64,000 nucleotides of DNA from Salinisphaera sp. Q1T1-3 (GTDB lineage: Bacteria; Pseudomonadota; Gammaproteobacteria; Nevskiales; Salinisphaeraceae), in contig NZ_QZWD01000008.1 in NCBI RefSeq assembly GCF_003602005.1, positions 1 through 64,000 of the forward strand, in the 5' to 3' direction. The notes below the pieces were generated by a model that did not search any database, was not told the origin of the DNA, and was given only the letters and a program-made list of their open reading frames with translations. Positions 51,252 to 61,800 of the stretch are shown here, piece after piece (position 1 is the first letter of the stretch; every line of letters begins with the position of its first letter). Made by a program: the position numbers and the translations under genes.

Positions 51252-53357
51252 CTATGTCCCGGTCCCGGTGGTATCGGCTGCGCTGCCCATGCGGCCCCGG
51301 GCCAGTTCGTGGGCCAGGTCGTCGCGGTGATAGACACGGCGCAACGCGGTTTCGATGAAGGCCGTATCCACGGCCACGGCACGGTTGTTCGAGTCGTCGA
51401 AGACGAAATTCCCGCCCAGGCTGTGAATGTTGCCATCGAAGATCAGGCCGACCGCATGGCCGTCCTTGTCGATGACCGGGCTACCGGAATTGCCGCCGAT
51501 GATGTCGTTGTCGGTGACGAAATTGACCGGCGTATCACCATCCAGCTTGTCACGGGCGGCAACCCAGCGCGGCGGCAACTGGTACGGATCCGCGCCGGTC
51601 GCACGCGCATAGAGACCGGCGATATGGGTGAACGGCGCCACCGGCTCGCCGTTTTCCTGCCAGCCTTTGACCTGGCCATAGGTCAGTCGCATCGTGAAGG
51701 TGGCATCCGGATAGCCGGTGGCGCCGTCGCGCGCAAAGCGGGCCTTGGCGATGGCGGTCTCGGCGGCATCGGTCGGTGCCTCGACCTCATCTTCGTAGGT
51801 CTTGCGCACGGCGCGTGCGGCCGGATCGACCCGACGCGCGAAGGCGATCATCGGATCATCCGTGTTGGCGATCGCCTGCTCGCCGCCCTGCCAGAGTTTT
51901 TCGCGGTACGCCGGATCGGCCAGTCTCGTGCCCGAGACCAGCGATTTCGCGAGCTCGGCCGGGGATTGATCGCCCAGGATCTGCTTGACGACCGGGGCAT
52001 CCGCGCCGAGCGCCTGACGCATCTTTTCCAGCGCCCAGGTCATCCGGGTCTGTTCATAATCCGGATAGATCGGGCCGGCCGACGTCACCGACTGTTCCAC
52101 TGCCGGCAGATTGGCATCGCGATAATCAGGCAAGCGCTTGGCATCGGGCTTGTCGCGCTCGGCCGCGGCGCGCACCAGGGTTCGGGCATAATCGAACAGG
52201 TCGCCGCCGAAAGCCTGGCCGCGTTCGAGCATGTCGTAGCGACGCTGGATGTCGGCGCCGCGGGCCTCGGCTTTTTCCAGCGTCTGCCAGGGATGGCCGA
52301 ATGTCTCGCCCCGTGCCGGGTCGGCGGCGATCCACTGACGCAGCTTGGCATCTTCGGCTTTCTTCCGGTCGGCAAAGGATTCGTCGGTCAAGGTCTTCAG
52401 CCAGCCCTTGAAGACCTTGAGGGTGTTGTCGCCGTAGAACAGATCGTCCTGTGCGGCCTTGGCATGTGTGGCCGATTCGCGCGAGAACTGCCAGAGCATG
52501 CCGCGGGCCTCGGACAGATAGGCCTGCGACGGAATCACTTTCTCGTCGCGCAGGTAAGCGAGCGCCGTCCAGGGGGTTTCCCGCTGCGTGGAACCGGGAT
52601 TGCCGACGACGAACGTCATTTCGCCGGCTTTCGGCCCGTTCACGTCGAACGGCAGATAGTTCGGTGTCCTGGCCGGCTTGCCGTCGACATAGGCCCGTAA
52701 CAGCGTCAGATCGAGGTCATAGCGCGGGAAGTTGAAGTTGTCCGGATCCCCGCCGAAGAAGGCGATGTCCTGCTCCGGCGCGAAGACCATGCGTACATCC
52801 TGAAAACGCCGGTACTTGTACAGGGCATAACGCCCGCCGTGATAGAGCGTGACGACGTCGCAGCGCCACTTGTCCGGGTCGTCGCCGACACAGGCTTTCT
52901 CGATCGCGCTGTCCACGGCCCGCTGCGCGGCGACCCGGTCGGCGCCGGTCCTGTCGGCGAGTGCGTCGTCCACCCGATCGGTGACGTTACTGATCGAGAC
53001 CAGCTGGTTGAGCTCGATGTTCGGGCATTTCGGCTCGTCTCCTGCCTTGCCGATGAAGCCGTCGGCCATGTAATTGTGCGTCCCGTCCGACAGCCGCGAC
53101 AGACACTCGTTGGCACAGTGATGATTGGTCATCACCAGCCCGTCGCCGGAGACGAACGAGCCGGAACAGCCGCCGGCCAGACGCACCGAGGCCTTCTGGA
53201 CGCGATCCACCCAGGCCGCATCCGGCGCGAAACCATAGGCCGACTGCATGCGCGCCGTCGGCAGGTCGTTCATCGTCCACATGCCTTCGTCGGCCACGGC
53301 CGGCGCACCGCACACCACGCCGGCCAGCGCCAGCGTCCCCATCATCAGTCGTCGCAT
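51252..53357 (-). CDS. S46 family serine peptidase (dipeptidyl peptidase 7/11-like)
   Basis: 701 residues, with a signal peptide (LMMGTLALAGVVCGAPAVA) and the S46 chymotrypsin-like domain: GCSGSFVSGDGLVMTNHHCA with the catalytic His (about 76), a catalytic Asp further on, and IGGNSGSPVIDKDGHAVGLIFDGN with the catalytic Ser near residue 630. The length matches DPP7/DPP11. These periplasmic enzymes remove dipeptides from the N-terminus of oligopeptides. Good ribosome-binding site AAGGGGG. The gene is followed at 7 nt by the regulator. Confidence 0.93.
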   Translation of the reverse strand: MRRLMMGTLALAGVVCGAPAVADEGMWTMNDLPTARMQSAYGFAPDAAWVDRVQKASVRLAGGCSGSFVSGDGLVMTNHHCANECLSRLSDGTHNYMADGFIGKAGDEPKCPNIELNQLVSISNVTDRVDDALADRTGADRVAAQRAVDSAIEKACVGDDPDKWRCDVVTLYHGGRYALYKYRRFQDVRMVFAPEQDIAFFGGDPDNFNFPRYDLDLTLLRAYVDGKPARTPNYLPFDVNGPKAGEMTFVVGNPGSTQRETPWTALAYLRDEKVIPSQAYLSEARGMLWQFSRESATHAKAAQDDLFYGDNTLKVFKGWLKTLTDESFADRKKAEDAKLRQWIAADPARGETFGHPWQTLEKAEARGADIQRRYDMLERGQAFGGDLFDYARTLVRAAAERDKPDAKRLPDYRDANLPAVEQSVTSAGPIYPDYEQTRMTWALEKMRQALGADAPVVKQILGDQSPAELAKSLVSGTRLADPAYREKLWQGGEQAIANTDDPMIAFARRVDPAARAVRKTYEDEVEAPTDAAETAIAKARFARDGATGYPDATFTMRLTYGQVKGWQENGEPVAPFTHIAGLYARATGADPYQLPPRWVAARDKLDGDTPVNFVTDNDIIGGNSGSPVIDKDGHAVGLIFDGNIHSLGGNFVFDDSNNRAVAVDTAFIETALRRVYHRDDLAHELARGRMGSAADTTGTGT

Positions 53358-53414
53358 CGTTCCCCCTTGCCGACAGCTGCAGCCGCCGAGATTTCAAAGT
53401 CAAAGATGCGAGCT

Positions 53415-53732
53415 TAGGGCCTGTTGATGTTTCGTGCGAGTCCGCGCCAAGCGCGCCCTGAAACCGACGATCGGCGGCAAGACGAGGCGTAGCAGGCATA
53501 GCCTGTCATTCTGCGCCAGCCTGCTAGAACGCTGTATTGCCGTCGTGTTCTTGATTTTGGGGCCCTTGTCCCTTCCCTTCGGGTTGGGCCGCCCATGAAA
53601 AATCGACGATGGGCGCCCGGCGGCGTTGCGAGCCTTGATCGTGGCACGCCACGATACGGCGACTCGCGCCTTGCCGGACACGCTGCGGTCTCTCGACGAA
53701 AAGGCGCTCGAACGAAACCTCAACAGGACCTA
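53415..53732. repeat. MITE family A, 318-bp copy
   Basis: Left end TAGGGCCTGTTGATGTTTCG, right end (reverse complement) TAGGTCCTGTTGAGGTTTCG; TA at each boundary is consistent with a target duplication. Highly similar to 48143-48447, including the shared CATGAAAAATCGACGATGGGC block. It occupies the gap between the S46 gene start and the lipoprotein gene, so it must contain or displace the S46 promoter. Confidence 0.85.
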
Positions 53733-53779
53733 GCAATATCCGTACCGTGGCGGGCGCTGAAGCCGACGGCGACACGGCT

Positions 53780-54424
53780 TCAGCGCGAGGCGTGCGTCAC
53801 CGAGGGCGCACCGGGAAAGGACAGGCGCTCGATCAACGGGGTGCGCTGCGCATCGTCTGCCGGCGTGGACTCGGCGGTCTGATACTGGCCGGCCGCGAAC
53901 GTCAGATACGTCAGCGACGACGGGTTGCCGTCCGCGTCCATCGACCCGACGCCCAGATCGCGCCAACCGGCGTGACGTCTGGCAAAGGCGACCAGCGGCG
54001 GGCGCGCGGTCGGCACCCGGTTGAGCACCTCGTAGCGATCGCCCTGACGCTGGAATACGTACAGATCGCAACCGTTGGCACACTCGTTCGGGCCAAAGAC
54101 ATAGACGAGCGCTTCGTCGTGGCCGTCACCGTTTAGATCGGTGAAGTCGGCGACATAGTGCAACGGGCGCGCCGTGCCGCCGTCGCTGTAGATCGCGCTC
54201 AAGGCATCGGCCAGGCGTTTGCGGGCATCGGCATGCGGCTGGCCGGGCGTGGCCTCGAGCGCCCCGGCATGTTGCTCCAGTGTGGCCGCGCTTGGCGCAT
54301 CGTCATTGCCCGAGTCCGAGCCGCCGCGCTGCAATGTGGCACAGCCGCCAAGCGCGACGCTCGCGATCAGTCCGGCGGCCAGTGCGGCCCATCGCCCCAT
54401 CGGGGACTTGTCACGATATGCCAT
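53780..54424 (-). CDS. Lipoprotein of unknown function
   Basis: 214 residues. Leader GRWAALAAGLIASVALGGC ends in the lipobox LGGC, so the protein is likely an outer- or inner-membrane lipoprotein. The middle contains DFTDLNGDGHDEALVYVFG, a calcium-binding-like DxNxDGxxD/E loop of FG-GAP-type repeats, and NECANGCDLYVFQ with two close cysteines. No family recognised. It begins one base after a small conserved-looking gene on the same strand. Confidence 0.7.
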   Translation of the reverse strand: MAYRDKSPMGRWAALAAGLIASVALGGCATLQRGGSDSGNDDAPSAATLEQHAGALEATPGQPHADARKRLADALSAIYSDGGTARPLHYVADFTDLNGDGHDEALVYVFGPNECANGCDLYVFQRQGDRYEVLNRVPTARPPLVAFARRHAGWRDLGVGSMDADGNPSSLTYLTFAAGQYQTAESTPADDAQRTPLIERLSFPGAPSVTHASR

Positions 54425-54425
54425 G

Positions 54426-54635
54426 TCAGATCGTGACCGTGTAATCGTCGCCGGCGATCAGCGGCAGATCGTAATCCGTCGCCTCGGAGACCGTGACGGT
54501 ATACGTCCCGCCGCCGTGCTGGGCGGCGTGGTCGCGCACGGCCTTTTCTGCCGCGTCCTCGGCACTCTCGGCTTCGACGATCACCTCGTCGCCGGCCAGT
54601 TCGCAGATATATCGCAACAGGTGCGGTTGTTGCAT
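54426..54635 (-). CDS. Small acidic protein, function unknown
   Basis: 69 residues from the ATG at 54635 (GAGGA 8 nt upstream); an ATG at 54644 is the alternative. Acidic, no membrane segment; repeats of EDAAEKAV, then TYTVTVSEATDYDLPLIAGDDYTV. It looks like a short beta-rich protein. Coupled to the lipoprotein gene downstream by one base. Confidence 0.55.
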   Translation of the reverse strand: MQQPHLLRYICELAGDEVIVEAESAEDAAEKAVRDHAAQHGGGTYTVTVSEATDYDLPLIAGDDYTVTI

Positions 54636-54752
54636 CGTGCTCATCCTCGGTTGAATCTCGGGCCTGACGGCGTCGTCGCTGGACCGGTCAAGAGTACCGG
54701 CGACGGCTCGACCGTACAGTCGTGGATTATCGCCGACGGACACCTGCTTGCA

Positions 54753-55697
54753 ATGAACACCCTGTCACCCGACGCCCTGCACGCCGCAAGACAACGCATC
54801 GCCGAAGCCGTTCATCACACGCCGGTGATGCATTCGCGCGCGCTCGACGCCGCCGCCGACGCCCGCCTGTTCTTCAAATGCGAGAACTTCCAGCAAACCG
54901 GCGCATTCAAGGCCCGCGGCGCGACCAACGCCGTGTTCTCGCTGTCGGCCGAGCAGGCGTCCCGCGGCGTCGCCACCCATTCGAGCGGCAATCACGGCCA
55001 GGCGCTGGCCCGCGCGGCCGCCGCCCGCGGCATCCGCGCCACCGTCGTCATGCCCGAAACCGCGCCCCGACCGAAGATCGAGGCCGTACGCGGCTACGGC
55101 GCCGACATCATCTTCTGCGCGCCGACCAATGCCGCCCGCCAGACCACGCTCGACGCCTTCGTGGCCGACACCCGCGCCGAATTCATCGCACCCTACGACG
55201 ACGTCCGCGTCATCGCCGGCCAGGCCAGCTGCGCGGCCGAACTGATCGACGACGTCCCGGATCTGGACGCGGTGATCGCGCCGGTGGGCGGCGGCGGCCT
55301 GATCAGCGGCACGGCCCTGACGATCTCAGCCCTCGCGCCGCACATCGCGGTCCACGGCGGCGAGCCGTCGGCGGCAGACGACGCGGCACGGTCGCTTGAA
55401 AGCGGCCAGCGCTGCGGCAACGATGCACCCCAGACCATCGCCGATGGCCTCAAGGCCTCGCTCGGCGCAATCACCTGGCCGATCGTGCGCGATCACGTCA
55501 CCGCCATCACCCGTGTGTCCGAGGACGAGATCGTCACCGCCATGCGACTTATCTGGCAGCGCATGAAGATCATCGTCGAGCCCTCTTGTGCCGTGGCACT
55601 CGCAGCCGTGCTCGCCGCGCCCGAGCACTTCGCGAACCGTCGCGTCGGCGTGATTCTCACCGGCGGCAATGTCGATCTGGACCGATTGCCGTGGTAG
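54753..55697 (+). CDS. PLP-dependent threonine/serine dehydratase
   Basis: 314 residues from the ATG at 54753. PLP Lys in FQQTGAFKARGATNAV (Lys about 52), phosphate-binding SSGNHGQALA, the glycine loop PVGGGGLISGTAL, and a terminal VILTGGN. Its length fits catabolic single-domain threonine/serine dehydratases and serine racemases, without the regulatory ACT domain of IlvA. It deaminates L-Thr or L-Ser to 2-oxobutyrate or pyruvate. The frame runs open upstream but is antisense to the lipoprotein pair. Confidence 0.9.
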   Translation: MNTLSPDALHAARQRIAEAVHHTPVMHSRALDAAADARLFFKCENFQQTGAFKARGATNAVFSLSAEQASRGVATHSSGNHGQALARAAAARGIRATVVMPETAPRPKIEAVRGYGADIIFCAPTNAARQTTLDAFVADTRAEFIAPYDDVRVIAGQASCAAELIDDVPDLDAVIAPVGGGGLISGTALTISALAPHIAVHGGEPSAADDAARSLESGQRCGNDAPQTIADGLKASLGAITWPIVRDHVTAITRVSEDEIVTAMRLIWQRMKIIVEPSCAVALAAVLAAPEHFANRRVGVILTGGNVDLDRLPW

Positions 55698-55806
55698 CCC
55701 ACCAGTACGACATTGCGCCCGTGCGCACGCCGTGGCGAGGTGAGCGGTCGAACCCGGGACGGCGCGCACTCATCCGCGCAACGGGCTATCCAGACGATAT
55801 TCGATC

Positions 55807-55923
55807 ACGCCCTGCGGCGTTGCCAGCCTTGATCGTGGCACGCCACGATCGGCGACTCGCGACTTGCCGGACACACTGCGGTCTCTCAACGAAAAGGCGC
55901 TCGAACGACACATCAACAGGCCC
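55807..55923. repeat. MITE family A, right-half remnant
   Basis: Matches the right ~115 bp of the 48143-48447 element (GCCTTGATCGTGGCACGCCACGATCGGCG, then the terminal CAACAGGCCC). The left half is absent, replaced by unrelated DNA, so the copy is truncated and no longer able to move. Confidence 0.8.
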
Positions 55924-56042
55924 TGGTGACCGGTAAACCGCCCTAACCCACGGCCACAGACGACATGTTCGCCGCCGCCCGCCTTGAATAACCGTGTCTT
56001 CGGCTGCGCGAGCCTTTTCTTGTTTCCTTCCTTGGCGCAGGC

Positions 56043-56069
56043 AAAAAAAGAACCCGCACATCCGTGCGG
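56043..56069 (-). terminator. Hairpin plus T7, minus strand
   Basis: CCGCAC and GTGCGG flank a four-base loop at 56054-56069; on the minus strand the stem is followed by GGTTC and seven T residues (A7 at 56043-56049). It has the form of an intrinsic terminator, but no gene ends just upstream on that strand. Confidence 0.55.
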
Positions 56070-56541
56070 AACCAGAGCCGAAATCACACCGTGGTTCTAT
56101 ATCCTGACGGGCTAAACTACCCTTTCGCGCTCGGAAAACTCGCGACTTTCAAGTAACCAGGGGTTTCGCGCTGTTGCGCAACTTCCTTTCGTTTTCTTGT
56201 CCAAACGCAAGGAAGCAAAGGAAAAGACACTCTACCCTGCGCCGATGCCTTGCATCAGTACCCTGCGCCGCTCCGGCCACAAGCAGGGAAGCCGCGAAAC
56301 GCGCGCTGCCAAGCAGCACTCAGATATACGATTGTCTTTTTTCTCTTGCGCCCTCCACTGCTCGGCGCTGCGCTCAAGGGAGCCCGAATCCAGACACGGC
56401 ACGCTAAGCCTACGATCGCGGCCGTGACCGTGTAAGCGCTCCAATTCCCCCAAACGCCACTCGTCGGAAGCCACAAGCGACGAAATGGACCAATATCCGA
56501 GCGATTCAGCGCGACGAGATGCTCGACGCACGGGAATTCAA

Positions 56542-57501
56542 TTATTTGCCTTCCGCCCAACCCGGTTTCCGCCCGGCGACCAGATACATCAGACAGCCAG
56601 CCGCCGAGTGATGACAACCGGCCTCGAGTGCAGCCAAGCGTTCGTCGGCTTCGGCTGAAACACGCGCTCGCGCCGCTTTCGGTGCATCTTCATGGTCGCC
56701 CGGCAGCACACTCAGATAACGCCGCTGACGCTGCCAATCGTAGAGGCCGATTTCGTCGGCCAGCCATCGGCGCTCGGTTTCGATAACCGTTGTCTGCTCG
56801 TCTTGCGCGTACGGGGGATAGGTCGGCACCGCCTTGTCGGACAGGTACACACCTAGATCCTCGAACCCGGCCGCCACCATGGCGCCCGGCAACGGATCGC
56901 CGACCGAGCTGTCGCCGTCGCCGGCGGCGATCTTGGCGCGCTCGAGTTCCAGCGCGAATTTCACGTCGGCCACGATATCGGCCACCGACCGCTCGCTCGT
57001 CGGATTGGATTTGACCAGCGAGCCCATCAGATCGTTGGGCTCGACGCACAGCACCAGCCCGCCGGCCGGGCCACGCGCTGCATTTCGCGGATCGCGACAT
57101 GCGGGTCACGAACATGGATCAGCACCGTCTGGCAGGTCACCAGATCGAAGCTGTCATCCGCGAACGGCAGCGCTTCAGCGTGGCCGTGTACTGCTTGCAG
57201 ACGACCGCCCTGTTGTTCGAAGTATCGGTACAAGCGCGCGTCCGGCCGGCTCCAGGCCGTGTCCCGGTCCAGCGCGTGAACGCTGAAAGGCGAACCGAGG
57301 AACGGCGCCAGCAGACGGCTCCAATGAATGGCATTCGCCGCAGCCGACATCGAGCACGTCCCGGCCGTCATCCAGCCGCAACCGCGCCGCCATCAGGGCC
57401 AGGAAATCCGGATTTCACCAATCGTGGCGGTACGCGTCGAAATATTCTTCGGCGTGTCCCCCTGCTATTGCGCCCGCCTGTTGCACTGCACGCACCGGCA
57501 T
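56542..57501 (-). pseudogene. Class I SAM-dependent methyltransferase, three lesions
   Basis: Reading leftward from the ATG at 57501, the frame encodes a short N-terminal region then RHDW, a stop (TGA where TGG is expected), NPDFLALMAARLRLDDGRDVLDVGCG. A tandem AATG duplication (57323-57330) shifts the frame into WSRLLAPFLGSPFSVHALDRD...EALPFADDSFDLVTCQTVLIHV. A one-base loss near 57071 (PAGW for PGGL) restores frame for LCVEPNDLMGSL. Motif I (VLDVGCG) and the post-I/II blocks are the methyltransferase fold. About 318 codons in all. The substrate is unknown. Confidence 0.8.
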
Positions 57502-57598
57502 GAACGAGCCGGCAAACGGCCGAGAATATCCGAGCCGCCTGGTTCGGCGCATTGGGTAGGGGCCGCAGAGCGGCTAAGATGCAGGCCATTGCCCGACC

Positions 57599-58897
57599 GT
57601 GCGACGGCCCGCCCTTTTGAGCTCCTTCCGCTTCATCCACACCGCCGATATTCATCTCGACAGCCCCATGCACGGTCTGTCGGACGATGTGCCGGAAGTT
57701 GCCGAGCGGCTGCGGCTGGCCACGCGGGAAGCGCTGACCCTGCTCGTGGACACGGCCATCGAACGGGCCGTGGATTTCATGCTCATCGCCGGCGACGTAT
57801 ACGACGGTGACTGGCGGGATTACCAGACCGGCGTGTTCTTCGTACGCCAGATGCAGCGCCTGGATACGGCCGCGATTCCGGTTTACCTGATCCACGGCAA
57901 TCACGATGCGCAGAACCAGATGACACGCAGCCTGTCGTTGCCTGCCAACGTACACGTGTTTTCCGCCGACGAGGCCGAGAGCCGGCATCTGCCCGAACTC
58001 GACGTGGCGTTGCACGGCATCAGCTACGCCGAGCGCGCGGTGACCGATGATCTCGTCCCGGCTTATCCTGCGCCACAGACCGCGGCGTTCAACATCGGGC
58101 TGCTGCATACCGGCCTCGGCGGGCTCGGCGGTCACGAGAACTATGCCCCGTGCACGCTGGACGAACTCACCGCCAAGGGTTACGACTACTGGGCGCTTGG
58201 CCATGTCCACGGCGCAGCGGTGCTCGCCGAGCATCCCCATGTCGTCTTTTCCGGCAATCTCCAGGGTCGCTCGATCCGCGAGACCGGCGCCAAGAGCGCG
58301 TATGAAGTGGTGGTCGAGGATAGCCGCGTGGCCGCGATCCACCCGCTGTATTGCGATGTGGCCCGCTGGTATCGCGCCGAGGTGGATATGGCCGGGGCCG
58401 ACGACTTCAACGATGTACTGTCGGCCATGCGCCGGGCCATCGAAACGGCCGCCGACGAGGCCGCCGACCGAATGCTCGCGCTGCGGCTTCATCTCGTCGG
58501 GACCACAGCGCTGCACGACCGCCTGATCGCAGCCTCCGAGCGTCTGCTGGCCGAAGCGCGGACGGCGGCCGCCGGCCTGGCTCGTGGCGCGCCGATCTAT
58601 GTCGAAAAGATCCGCTGCGCCACCGCGCCCGAGCACGACGCCACGACCCGACGCGCCCGCGCCGATGCGCTTGGCGAACTGCAACGCCTGCTCGATGAGG
58701 CAACTGCCGATGACGACGTGCGCGGCATGATCCAACGACAGATCCAGCGCCTGGTCGAGCGCCTGCCGCACGAGATCCGTACACAGACCGACGACCGGAT
58801 GCTGCGGGCCGCTATCGAATCCGACACCGACACGTTGATCGCCGAAGGGGCTGATTATCTGATGGCCCGCCTGACCTTCGACGAGGATCCGGCGTGA
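57599..58897 (+). CDS. SbcD/YhaO-like metallophosphoesterase (DNA exonuclease)
   Basis: 432 residues from the GTG at 57599 (a TTG at 57617 is possible). Calcineurin-like phosphoesterase motifs in order: HTADIHLDSP (about 14-23), LIAGDVYDGD, YLIHGNHDA with the catalytic His, and LLHTGLGG/ALGHVHG. This is the Mre11/SbcD nuclease core, in the YhaO type that pairs with YhaN. The next gene encodes a large coiled-coil ATPase and its GTG start overlaps this stop, so the two should form an SbcCD-like DNA end-processing complex. Confidence 0.88.
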   Translation: MRRPALLSSFRFIHTADIHLDSPMHGLSDDVPEVAERLRLATREALTLLVDTAIERAVDFMLIAGDVYDGDWRDYQTGVFFVRQMQRLDTAAIPVYLIHGNHDAQNQMTRSLSLPANVHVFSADEAESRHLPELDVALHGISYAERAVTDDLVPAYPAPQTAAFNIGLLHTGLGGLGGHENYAPCTLDELTAKGYDYWALGHVHGAAVLAEHPHVVFSGNLQGRSIRETGAKSAYEVVVEDSRVAAIHPLYCDVARWYRAEVDMAGADDFNDVLSAMRRAIETAADEAADRMLALRLHLVGTTALHDRLIAASERLLAEARTAAAGLARGAPIYVEKIRCATAPEHDATTRRARADALGELQRLLDEATADDDVRGMIQRQIQRLVERLPHEIRTQTDDRMLRAAIESDTDTLIAEGADYLMARLTFDEDPA

Positions 58898-61800
58898 GGT
58901 TCGCCGCACTGCAACTGCGGGCCTACGGCCATTTCACGGGCCGCGATCTGGTCTTCGAATCCGGTGCGCACGATCTGCAACTGGTCTACGGCGCGAACGA
59001 GGCCGGCAAGACCACCGCACGGGCTGCCATCGGCGATTTCCTGTTCGGCTTCCCGGCCCAGACATCACTGAATTTCCGCCATGCCTACAACGCCCTGCGG
59101 ATCGGCGCACGGATCGAGGCCGGCTCCGACGCGCCGTTCACGGCTGTGCGCAAGAAAGGCCGCAAGAACACGCTGCTCGACGATGACGGCGAGGCCGCCA
59201 ACGCGCTGGAGACCAGGCTCGCGCGCGCGCTGGCCGGCGCCGATCGGGCCTTTTTCTCACGCATGTTCAGCCTCGATCACGACGGGCTGCGGGCCGGCGG
59301 TCAGGCACTGGCCTCGGCCGGCGCCGGGGCCGACACGGCGTTGTTGTCGGCCGGCTCCGGTCTGGCCGATATTCTGGCCGAACGCAGCCGGCTGGCCGGC
59401 GAAGCCGATATGCTCTGGGCGCCCAACGCCTCGGCGAGCCGCCGCTACTATCAGGCCGAGACCCGCCTGAAGCAGGCCGATCAGACGATCCAGACCCACG
59501 AGATCACGGCCAGCCAGTGGCGTCGTCTGCGCGATGCGCTGGCCGAGGCCGAGAGCCGGTACGACACGCGCGTCGAAACGCGTCACCGCGCACACCGGCA
59601 ATGGCTCGAACTCGAACGCATTCGCCGGGTCGCGCCCGCGGTGCGACGCCATCGCCAGATCGAAGCCGAGCTGGACGAGCTCGATATCCCACCCGATCTG
59701 GGAGGCGATGCGCGCCGCGTCCACGACGAGGCACAGGAGACGATCGAGACCGCCACCGCGGCGATCGAAACCATCGAAGCCCATATCGCACGGCTCGACG
59801 AAGAACTGGCGAGCCTGACCGACGACCCGGCGCTGCGCGAGGCGGCCCCGGCCATCGAGCGGCTGGGCGAACAGCGCTCGCGGATCGACGACGATCGGGA
59901 GCGACTCGCCGAACTCGAGGGCGAACGGGACCGTCTGGCCGAGGCACTGGCCGCCGACCGGCGCGAGCTCGACTGGCACACCGCCGACCCCGCCTGGCCC
60001 GGGTCGACCGAAATCGCCGGCGCGCGACGGCTGGCCGGCGAGGCCGACGGCCATGCCCGCGACCTCACTCACGCGCGCGAGAATCTCGCTGCCGCCCGCG
60101 AGACCGAGGCCCGGCTGGCCGCTGAAGCTCGCGCCAACGGCGCACGCCAGCCGACCGATGCCCTGTCGGCCTGGCTGGACGCCGCCACGCGCGAGGGCGA
60201 TCTCGAAGCCGAGCTGCGCGCCGGTCAGCAAAGCCTGGATCAGATCGGCCGCCGGATCGAGCGCCGGCTGGCCGCGCTCGATCCGGCCGTTACCGACAGC
60301 GAGACACTGAGCGCACTCGACGTTCCCCGGCGCGACGCGGTCGATGCCTTTGCCGAGGCGATCACCGATGCCGAGAACACCCGTCGGGGTCTACAGACCC
60401 GCGTCGAAGAGCTGACCGACGAAACCGCGCGCGTGCGCGATGCCCTGCAACGCCGACGCGCCGACGACGCCCTGCCCAGCGAGACCGACCTGACGCAGGC
60501 GCGTCGACGCCGGGATGCCTGCTGGCAGCTCGTACGACAGCGCTATGTCGCGCAGCGCGAACGCGATCTGTTCGACGAACCGGGCGACGAGGAGGCACTG
60601 GACGACGAGGCCCGTGCGCATCCGGCCGAGGCGCTGGCAGCGGCCATCCGGCAGGCCGATACCTTCGCGGATGCCCGATTCGAACATCACGAGGCTCTTG
60701 CCCGCGACGCCGAGCAGCAACGCCAGGTCGCCGACCGGGAACAGGCGCTGAAACAGGCCACCGGGCGACTCGAGGCCGCCGATGCCCGTCTCGAAGGCCT
60801 GCGCACGGAATGGAACGCGCTCTGGCAGCCGGCCGAGATCACGCCGGGTGGCCCGAAAGCCATGCGTGAATGGCTCGATCATCGTCGCGCCGTGCTCGAT
60901 GCACACGACGAATACATCGATGCGCAGAGCGCCCATGAATCGATCGCTCATCGCGTGACCACCCATCGCAGCCAGCTGGCACCGCAGCTGAGCGCACTCG
61001 GCGTGCCGGATGACGAAATCGCCGAAGCCGCGCTGGCCCAGCTGATCGAACGGGCGCGCGGCCTGGTCGCGCTCGAGGCACGCCGGGCCGAAGCACAACA
61101 ACGCATCGACCGCGAGCAGCAGGACGTCGACGCCCGTCTGGCGCGTCTTGCCAGCGAACAGGAGCACGCCCAGGCCGCCCATCGAGACTGGCAGGACGCC
61201 TGGTCGCGCGCACTCGCCGCCCTCGGTCTCGCCGCGGATCTGGACAGCGAGGCCGGCCTGGCCGCCATCGAGGTCCTGGCCGGCGCGCGCGAGCGCGCCC
61301 AGCGCCTGCGCGCGCTCGATGCCGAGCGCGAGACACTCGTGGCACGACGCACGCGTTTCGTCAGCGAGGTCGCCGATGTCCTGCGCGCGGTTGGGCGCGA
61401 CGAGCCGACCGATGAGACCGCCGCCAGCGCCGCCGTCCAACAGCTCATCGGCGCCCTGCGCGAGACCCAGGCGCAGTACCAGCAGCGCCGCACGCGCGAA
61501 AGCGATCGCACCGCCGAGGTCGAACGCCGAGCCACGCATCAACAGGACCGTGCCGAGGCACTTCGCCGTCTGGCCACCCTGTGTCAACGCGCCGGCGTCG
61601 AGGAGACCGACGCCCTGACAAGCGCGATCGCGGCCGGGGAACGCCATGCCGCACTCATCGACGAGCGCACGCGCCTCGCGGCGACGCTTAACGAACAGGG
61701 CGACGGCGTGCCGATCGCGGATCTCGTCGCCGCGGTCGAGGCCAGCGATCTGGATCGGCTGCGCGAGCAGACCGAGGCGCTACGTCACGAGATCGACGAT

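Larger units (their letters stand above)
55698..56541. other. Gene-free region with repeat remnant and orphan hairpin
   Basis: No supported gene in ~840 bp. It holds the right half of a family A element (55807-55923), an intrinsic-terminator-like hairpin for the minus strand (56043-56069), a GTTGCGCAAC palindrome near 56174, and AT-richer tracts. Frames here encode peptides with no family character. Confidence 0.5.

Noticed and set aside
56050-56150. tRNA-like stretch on the minus strand (GGTAGTTTAGCCCGTCAGGATA)
   Set aside because: I could not pair an acceptor stem or a normal anticodon arm around it; the resemblance to a D-arm alone is not enough.
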